Positions 12,202 to 16,957 of a stretch of DNA of 16,957 nucleotides are shown here, in pieces (positions within the stretch are counted from its first letter, which is position 1; each line of letters opens with the position of its first letter). A model generated the notes under the pieces. The model had not been told where the DNA came from. It did not search any database and saw only the letters and a list, made by a program, of their open reading frames with translations. Source of the stretch: JBJKRW01 sp046704445 (GTDB lineage: Bacteria; Patescibacteriota; Microgenomatia; UBA1406; GWC2-37-13); the NCBI GenBank assembly GCA_046704445.1, contig JBJKRW010000009.1, positions 1-16,957 on the forward strand, in the 5' to 3' direction. Both the position numbers and the translations under genes were made by a program.

Positions 12202-14661
12202 ATGGCATTTTTAATTGGAGCGTCAGAACAACAAAATTACCCAGTTACTGCCGTGCGTGACGGCATCGTGTTTCCTCAGACGGAAAACGTACTGGTATTC
12301 GGAAGGCAAAAAAGCGTTACAGCAATACAGGAAGCTCTGAAGAGGGATAAAAAGATAATTCTGCTGATGCAGAAAAACTCAAACGTAGACGATCCGAAAA
12401 CTCAGGATCTCTATCAGATCGGCGTAGTGGCATCCATCGAAAAAACCGTAGTCGGTGAAAAAGGAGAAATCAACGCATTGGTCAAAGGGCTGGAAAAAGT
12501 AAAGATACTGTCGTTTATTAAGGAGTCGCCCTACCTGGAGGCAAAGGTATCGCGAATTGAAGAGAAAATAGAGGACAATGAAGAGATACAGGCAATGACC
12601 CGGCATATTTCATCACAGGTAAAGCGCGCGATCAACCTTGGAAAAACCGTGGACTTCGTATTCTTAATGAATATTCTCAATATCATCAACCCTTTGAATT
12701 TTTCAAATCAGATCGCGGTTGTGTTGGATCTCAAGCCCGATGAAAGACAGGCACTTCTCGAAGAAGTCGACCTTAAAACAAGATTGAAAAAAGAGGTTGA
12801 TTATGTGAATCGGGAAGTTAAGATTCTCGAGATCGAAAGCAATATTTCTTCAAAGACACAAAAGAAATTCGAACAGGGAATGAAAGAGAGTTTTTTGAGG
12901 GAAAAAATGAAAACAATCGAGGAAGAATTGGGAGAAAAAGGCGAAGACCGGGATATCCTCGAATATAAACTCAAGATCAAAAAGGCGAAAATGCCCAGAG
13001 AAGTCGAAGAAAAAGCTTTGAAGGAGCTGAAACGTCTGACCCAGATGTCACAGTTTAATCCCGAGTCTTCGTATATCCGGACATATCTGGATTGGCTGGT
13101 GGAATTACCGTGGACGGTTGAATCCGATAACCAGGTCCTGATTCAGAGTGCAGAAAAAACGCTTAATGAAGATCATTTCGGCCTCAAGAAAATCAAGGAA
13201 AGAATACTTGAGTATCTGGCGGTTATGGAACTTGCAAAACAAAAAGAAAAGGCGGGAAGTAAAAATCAGAAGCCAAAGGAACTTATTCATCGCCAGCCTA
13301 CTATTTTATGTTTTGTCGGGCCTCCGGGAGTAGGAAAGACTTCACTCGGTAAATCCATTGCGCGTGCATTGGGAAGGAAGTTCGTCAAAATTTCTCTTGG
13401 CGGCATACGGGATGAAGCAGAAATTCGCGGTCACAGGCGGACATATGTCGGCGCGCTTCCCGGACGGATGATCCAGGGGATAAAACAGGCGGGAACGAAA
13501 AATCCGGTTTTCATGCTTGATGAGATAGACAAGATAGGTCGCGATTATCGCGGAGATCCGTCTTCTGCGTTGTTGGAGGCACTTGATCCCGAACAGAATC
13601 ATTCTTTTTCGGATCATTATCTTGAAGTTCCTTTTAATTTATCCGACGTATTTTTCATTACCACGGCAAACATTCTGGATACGGTTCCGGACGCATTGCT
13701 TGACCGGCTTGAAGTCATACATTTTCCCGGTTACACCGAAGACGAAAAATTCAATATCGCAAAAACTCATCTGATCAGAAAGCAGCTTGAAGCGCATAAC
13801 TTGAGTTCATCCCAGGTTCGGATTACCGATTCCGCGTTGAAAGTTATCATCAGACGTTATACCCGTGAAGCAGGGGTAAGAGAGCTTGAGCGTCAGATTG
13901 CGACGGTATACAGGAAAATCGCGCGTGAGATTGTGGAAAAGAAAACCAAATCAAAGACCGTCGGAATCTCAGACGTGCCGAAATATTTGGGTCCGTTTAA
14001 GTATTCTTCACAGATGATTGAGGAAAAAGATACGGTCGGCATTACAACTGGATTGGCATGGACCCAGGCGGGAGGAGACATATTGTTTATCGAGGTGGCG
14101 GTCATGCCGGGAAAAGGAGGATTGACGTTGACCGGTCATTTGGGCGAAGTAATGAAAGAATCGTGTCAGGCGGCATTATCAAATATCAGAGCGCGCTGGG
14201 AACGTTATGGCCTCACGCGAACTTATTTTGACTCCATCGATATTCATGTCCATGTTCCCGAAGGAGCAGTTCCGAAAGACGGACCTTCCGCCGGAGTCGC
14301 AATCACAACCGCGATGGTTTCCGCTTTGACAAGAATTCCGGTAAAGCGTACGGTGGCAATGACCGGAGAAATAACGTTGCGGGGACGCGCGCTGGAAATA
14401 GGGGGAGTCAAGGAAAAAGTGATTGCCGCGCACCGTGCAAACATAAAAACGGTTATTTTGCCGAAAGACAATAAGAAAGATTTGGAAGATATTCCGTCCT
14501 ATGTGCTGAAAGACCTTCAGTTTGTATTTGTGGAACACATGGATGAAGTATTAAAGGTTGCACTCGTGTTTCCCCACAATAAGGCGGTATTTCCTCCCGT
14601 CAATCCAAGACAGTTTGCACGGGTAAAAAAAGATCAGGATCGTGATGAAAAATTAAACTGA
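12202..14661 (+). CDS. lon: ATP-dependent protease Lon (LonA)
   Basis: Cytosolic AAA+ serine protease that degrades misfolded and regulatory proteins. It has 819 residues with all LonA parts: the N-terminal LON substrate domain (about 12-195), a helical/coiled-coil linker (about 195-300), the AAA+ module with Walker A GPPGVGKT (373-380), Walker B FMLDEID (437-443) and sensor region TTANILDTVP (487-496), and the C-terminal protease domain. The catalytic dyad is Ser696 in KDGPSAG and Lys739 in GGVKEKV, 43 residues apart as in E. coli Lon (S679/K722). ATG 12202 lies 10 nt after an extended -10, so the mRNA is nearly leaderless. The upstream CIRCE-like dyad suggests HrcA control. Its 3' end overlaps the convergent FemAB-like gene by 9 nt. 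Confidence 0.97.
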   Translation: MAFLIGASEQQNYPVTAVRDGIVFPQTENVLVFGRQKSVTAIQEALKRDKKIILLMQKNSNVDDPKTQDLYQIGVVASIEKTVVGEKGEINALVKGLEKVKILSFIKESPYLEAKVSRIEEKIEDNEEIQAMTRHISSQVKRAINLGKTVDFVFLMNILNIINPLNFSNQIAVVLDLKPDERQALLEEVDLKTRLKKEVDYVNREVKILEIESNISSKTQKKFEQGMKESFLREKMKTIEEELGEKGEDRDILEYKLKIKKAKMPREVEEKALKELKRLTQMSQFNPESSYIRTYLDWLVELPWTVESDNQVLIQSAEKTLNEDHFGLKKIKERILEYLAVMELAKQKEKAGSKNQKPKELIHRQPTILCFVGPPGVGKTSLGKSIARALGRKFVKISLGGIRDEAEIRGHRRTYVGALPGRMIQGIKQAGTKNPVFMLDEIDKIGRDYRGDPSSALLEALDPEQNHSFSDHYLEVPFNLSDVFFITTANILDTVPDALLDRLEVIHFPGYTEDEKFNIAKTHLIRKQLEAHNLSSSQVRITDSALKVIIRRYTREAGVRELERQIATVYRKIAREIVEKKTKSKTVGISDVPKYLGPFKYSSQMIEEKDTVGITTGLAWTQAGGDILFIEVAVMPGKGGLTLTGHLGEVMKESCQAALSNIRARWERYGLTRTYFDSIDIHVHVPEGAVPKDGPSAGVAITTAMVSALTRIPVKRTVAMTGEITLRGRALEIGGVKEKVIAAHRANIKTVILPKDNKKDLEDIPSYVLKDLQFVFVEHMDEVLKVALVFPHNKAVFPPVNPRQFARVKKDQDRDEKLN

Positions 14662-15663
14662 TTTCTTCAATTGCAGATAGAGCGTTCTTGCCGCATGAGC
14701 AATCGTGTAAAAAGAATAATGAAGCGGATGTATAACCAGATCGTAGCTTCCGGCCATATGTACGAAATCGGTTCCGTAGCCCTGTTTGAACCTGGTGAAT
14801 CCGGACCAGGGATGACTATTTTCATATCCGGGAGAAAGAGATCCCCACATATCAAACGTTGATGCGCCCAATTTTTTTCCCAGTTTTACGGATTCCCACA
14901 TAAGGAGATTTGCACCCATAAAATTGCGGTACGAAAGAGACGTTCCTCCGTAGGGATAATACAAAGATTTATTCAAACAAAAAAGCTCGTAGGCGGCAAG
15001 CGGCGTGGTATCGTAAAACGCAACAAGGATATGAGCGAGAGATTTTTTCATGTGTTTCCAGACAATTTTGTGATATTCCGGCGTATGGCCGAAGTAGCGT
15101 TGTCTTGCACAGGTTTCAAAGTAAAGATCCGAAAATATGGCAAATCCCTTTTCATCCGACATTTCGCGTACGGTGACTCCTTTTTTTTGCGCAAGCCTGA
15201 TATTATATCTTGTTTTCGGGTGCATGCCCGAAAGTATTTCGTTTTCGTTCCGTCCCAAATCAATCATCTGAGTCCATTCGGGAAAAAGCGGATGACGTGA
15301 TTTCACGATTTGAAGTTGAGGATTATTCTCCGGCAGAAGGAAATCCGACTCCTTCACATATGGTTCAATCTTGATAAATACCGCGTTGTGTTTTTTCCCC
15401 TGTTCAAGCAGACATGAAATTATCTGCGTTGAAGGCCAAAGAGATCGGGGAAGGTAACCGACGGTAAATTTGGTGAGCGGGATGGGATGGAATGTAAGCT
15501 GGTATGCTTCTTTGAGAGTCCCTTTAGCAAATTTTCCGATTCTAAGAACAGATATCCCCATTTCTTTTCTTGCTTCGCCCCATTCCCAGGATTGCAATGG
15601 ATGTGCGGCACATTTGTTATATTCGGCAACAGAAATATCGTTGCCGATAAGCTTGATTTCCAT
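14653..15663 (-). CDS. FemAB-like peptidoglycan bridge aminoacyltransferase (FemX/GNAT fold)
   Basis: A 336-residue protein of the FemABX/COG2348 type, which in other bacteria adds amino acids from aminoacyl-tRNA to the lipid II peptide stem. Typical features are QSWEWGEARKEMG (24-36), GYLPRS (69-74), the MHPKTRYNIRLAQKKGV stretch (147-163) joining the two GNAT halves, YYPYGGTSLSYRNFMGANLLMW (235-256) and FDMWGSL (270-276) with GFTRFKQGYG (288-297). No membrane segment is seen. ATG 15663 is 15 nt after the stop of the upstream glycosyltransferase gene, so the two are probably one operon for envelope building. Its stop (TAA on the minus strand) lies within the last three codons of lon, a 9-nt convergent overlap. 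Bridge amino acid and substrate are unknown; other acyl-transfer targets are possible. Confidence 0.88.
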   Translation of the reverse strand: MEIKLIGNDISVAEYNKCAAHPLQSWEWGEARKEMGISVLRIGKFAKGTLKEAYQLTFHPIPLTKFTVGYLPRSLWPSTQIISCLLEQGKKHNAVFIKIEPYVKESDFLLPENNPQLQIVKSRHPLFPEWTQMIDLGRNENEILSGMHPKTRYNIRLAQKKGVTVREMSDEKGFAIFSDLYFETCARQRYFGHTPEYHKIVWKHMKKSLAHILVAFYDTTPLAAYELFCLNKSLYYPYGGTSLSYRNFMGANLLMWESVKLGKKLGASTFDMWGSLSPGYENSHPWSGFTRFKQGYGTDFVHMAGSYDLVIHPLHYSFYTIAHAARTLYLQLKKSV

Positions 15664-15678
15664 AGTCCGGAAGACGTA

Positions 15679-16782
15679 TTACCGCTTTTGTACAGATTCG
15701 ATAATATCTAATGTCTGTTTGGCGCAGGTCTTCCAGGAAAAAAGCTTCACTCGTTTTTTTCCCTTGAGAACAAGTTCTTTTCTCAGCTTTTCGTTTTCCT
15801 TAAGTTCGACCAGTTTTTGGAGGAGATCGTCGGTATTGTTCGGATCGAAATACAGACAGGCGTCATTTCCGATTTCGTTAAGGCTCGGAGTATTTGAGGA
15901 TATGACAGGACAGCCGTATCCCATTGCCTCAAGTATCGGAATCCCGAAGCCTTCGTAAAAAGAAGGCAATACAAAGCAGAACGCATTTTTGTACAGAAAC
16001 CCGAGTTGATAATCGGTGATATAATCGGTGAAAAATACGTCGTTGTCCAGTCCGAGCTCCGAAACCTCCTCGTAGATTTTATTGTACATCCATCCTTTTT
16101 TTCCGGCAATAACCAGTTCAAACTCCGGATACCGTTCCCTGAAGAACGAAAAGGCTCGGATGAGAGTTGTGATATTTTTCCTCGGCTGCAGGGTTCCCAC
16201 ATACAATATTGAACGACGTTCAATGTTGAATGTGGACAGTTTCGGGTATTTTTTTCTTTGGGGAAAATCTTTTTCAAATCCGTTGTACACAACCTCGATT
16301 TTTGTTTCGGGGGCATGATAGACGTTCATGATATCTTTTTTTGTCGTGCGGGAAACCGCGATGATCTTTGCCGCTTTTTGTACCGCATAGCGCGTCCAGT
16401 GCCGCAGGGTAAAAAGATCTTTGGAAAGAAAGTCATCCGGATAATAGTGGTAAGACAGGTCATGAATGGTTACCACAACCGGAACGGGACAAAATCTCGG
16501 AACGAAATGTGCGGGAGAAAAAAATACGTCGATGTTTCTGAACACATTTAGGTGTAAGGGTAAAAACAACTGGGTCCAAAGCGGACGTCCGCGTACGATC
16601 GTATAGGAAAAATTGCTGTTTTCATACGGCATATCGGGTCCGGGTTCTTTTCTCAAAAAAATTTTAAACCGGAGATTTTTACTGGCAATTTTTCTGAAAT
16701 ATTGAATAAGGTTATAAGTATAAAACGATACTCCGACTTTCATTTCCACATTTGCCTCATTACCGTCGACTCCTATGATCAT
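15679..16782 (-). CDS. GT4-family glycosyltransferase
   Basis: A retaining GT-B glycosyltransferase of family 4, 367 residues. Numbered from ATG 16782: the N-terminal IGVDGNEANVEMKVGVSFYT (3-22), the acceptor-domain TIHDLSYHYYP (105-115) and AVSRTTKKDI (142-151), the donor-domain opening LYVGTLQPRKN (193-203), and the nucleotide-sugar-binding SFYEGFGIPILEAMGYG (274-290), which contains the EGFGIPILE (E-x7-E) pair. ATG 16782 overlaps the stop of the upstream gene as ATGA; an ATG at 16806 would add eight unrelated residues and overlap more, so 16782 is preferred. It sits between another glycosyltransferase and a FemAB-like gene, suggesting surface polysaccharide or cell-wall assembly. Donor and acceptor sugars cannot be read from the sequence. 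Confidence 0.92.
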   Translation of the reverse strand: MIIGVDGNEANVEMKVGVSFYTYNLIQYFRKIASKNLRFKIFLRKEPGPDMPYENSNFSYTIVRGRPLWTQLFLPLHLNVFRNIDVFFSPAHFVPRFCPVPVVVTIHDLSYHYYPDDFLSKDLFTLRHWTRYAVQKAAKIIAVSRTTKKDIMNVYHAPETKIEVVYNGFEKDFPQRKKYPKLSTFNIERRSILYVGTLQPRKNITTLIRAFSFFRERYPEFELVIAGKKGWMYNKIYEEVSELGLDNDVFFTDYITDYQLGFLYKNAFCFVLPSFYEGFGIPILEAMGYGCPVISSNTPSLNEIGNDACLYFDPNNTDDLLQKLVELKENEKLRKELVLKGKKRVKLFSWKTCAKQTLDIIESVQKR

Positions 16783-16957
16783 AGTGTTTGGAATATTTTC
16801 AACCATTGTTCTGCAAAGCGTTTCCTTTTGAAATCGCGGGCTCTCATCAGGCTTTTCGCGCTCAGTTGCTTTCGCAGTTCTGCATTATTATACATAATCC
16901 TAATTGCCTTTGATATCTGTTTGACGGATTTGGGATCAAACAGGTACCCGTACCCTT
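16779..16957 (-). CDS. Glycosyltransferase, C-terminal end only (cut by the window edge)
   Basis: The minus strand encodes 59 codons ending in TGA at 16781-16779. The fragment starts GYGYLFDPKSVKQISKAI and ends AEQWLKIFQTL. This matches the end of GT-B (GT4-like) enzymes: a G-x-LFDP segment, a helix of the type NNAELRKQLSAKSLMRA, then a terminal W-x-x-x-F helix. The downstream glycosyltransferase has a similar tail (CLYFDPNNTDDLLQKL). The stop overlaps the next start as ATGA, so the genes are cotranscribed. The catalytic part is outside the window, so the family is a likely, not certain, call. Confidence 0.75.
   Translation of the reverse strand, partial: GYGYLFDPKSVKQISKAIRIMYNNAELRKQLSAKSLMRARDFKRKRFAEQWLKIFQTL

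Noticed and set aside
16208..16224. Perfect 17-nt palindrome ATTGAACG-A-CGTTCAAT
   Set aside because: It lies inside the glycosyltransferase coding sequence. An 8-bp arm match is not very unlikely by chance in a window this long, and no promoter is next to it.
15783..16316. 177-codon minus-strand open frame within the glycosyltransferase gene
   Set aside because: Same strand but a different frame of a gene with intact GT4 motifs; no domain of its own.
1..16957. Search for tRNA/rRNA genes, CRISPR arrays, insertion sequences and phage genes
   Set aside because: Gaps between genes are all under 160 nt and show no cloverleaf-like or regularly spaced repeat structure; no transposase or integrase motifs were seen.

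Overview
The window looks like a chromosomal segment of a small-genome bacterium, most likely a member of the Candidate Phyla Radiation (Patescibacteria), possibly the Microgenomates side. This is an inference. It rests on compact gene packing, very short or absent 5' leaders, no usable Shine-Dalgarno sequences, a TsaC-TsaE fusion, a reduced SUF system and a Lon/FtsH/FemAB-type gene mix. TGA is used as an ordinary stop (tsaCE, sufB, sufS, ferredoxin, lon), so this is not a UGA-as-glycine lineage. All 15 protein genes recognised here have a family assignment; no RNA gene, CRISPR array or mobile element was seen.

Layout. 1-799 (-): N-terminal part of FtsH, cut by the window edge. 844-2963 (+): a tRNA t6A block, a TsaC-TsaE fusion protein overlapping tsaD by 4 nt. 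2970-4157 (-): a class I PLP aminotransferase, convergent with tsaD. 4333-9404 (+): an iron-sulfur block in the order Rrf2/IscR-like regulator, sufC, sufB, short sufD-like gene, sufS, compact sufU, three-cysteine ferredoxin. 9483-12085 (+): a 2-oxoacid:ferredoxin oxidoreductase (fused gamma-alpha subunit, then beta). 12202-14661 (+): lon, with a CIRCE-like (HrcA-type) operator over its promoter. 14653-16957 (-): envelope genes, a FemAB-like aminoacyltransferase whose 3' end overlaps lon, preceded by two GT4-type glycosyltransferases, the outer one cut by the window edge.

How it fits together. The Rrf2 regulator keeps three cysteines and a histidine placed as in IscR, so it probably senses cluster status and controls the suf genes downstream. 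SufS supplies persulfide, SufU relays it, and SufB/SufC/SufD assemble clusters. The next genes, a ferredoxin and a ferredoxin-dependent 2-oxoacid oxidoreductase with its own cluster cysteines, are obvious cluster consumers. The window therefore places cluster building and cluster-using redox enzymes side by side.

The most notable signals are the CIRCE-like element at lon; the back-to-back extended -10 promoters built from one palindrome between ftsH and tsaCE; the recurrent near-leaderless gene starts; the TsaC-TsaE fusion; and the reduced SUF parts (half-size SufD, SufU without its usual insertion, ferredoxin with three cysteines). I did not find a clearly new multi-gene system.
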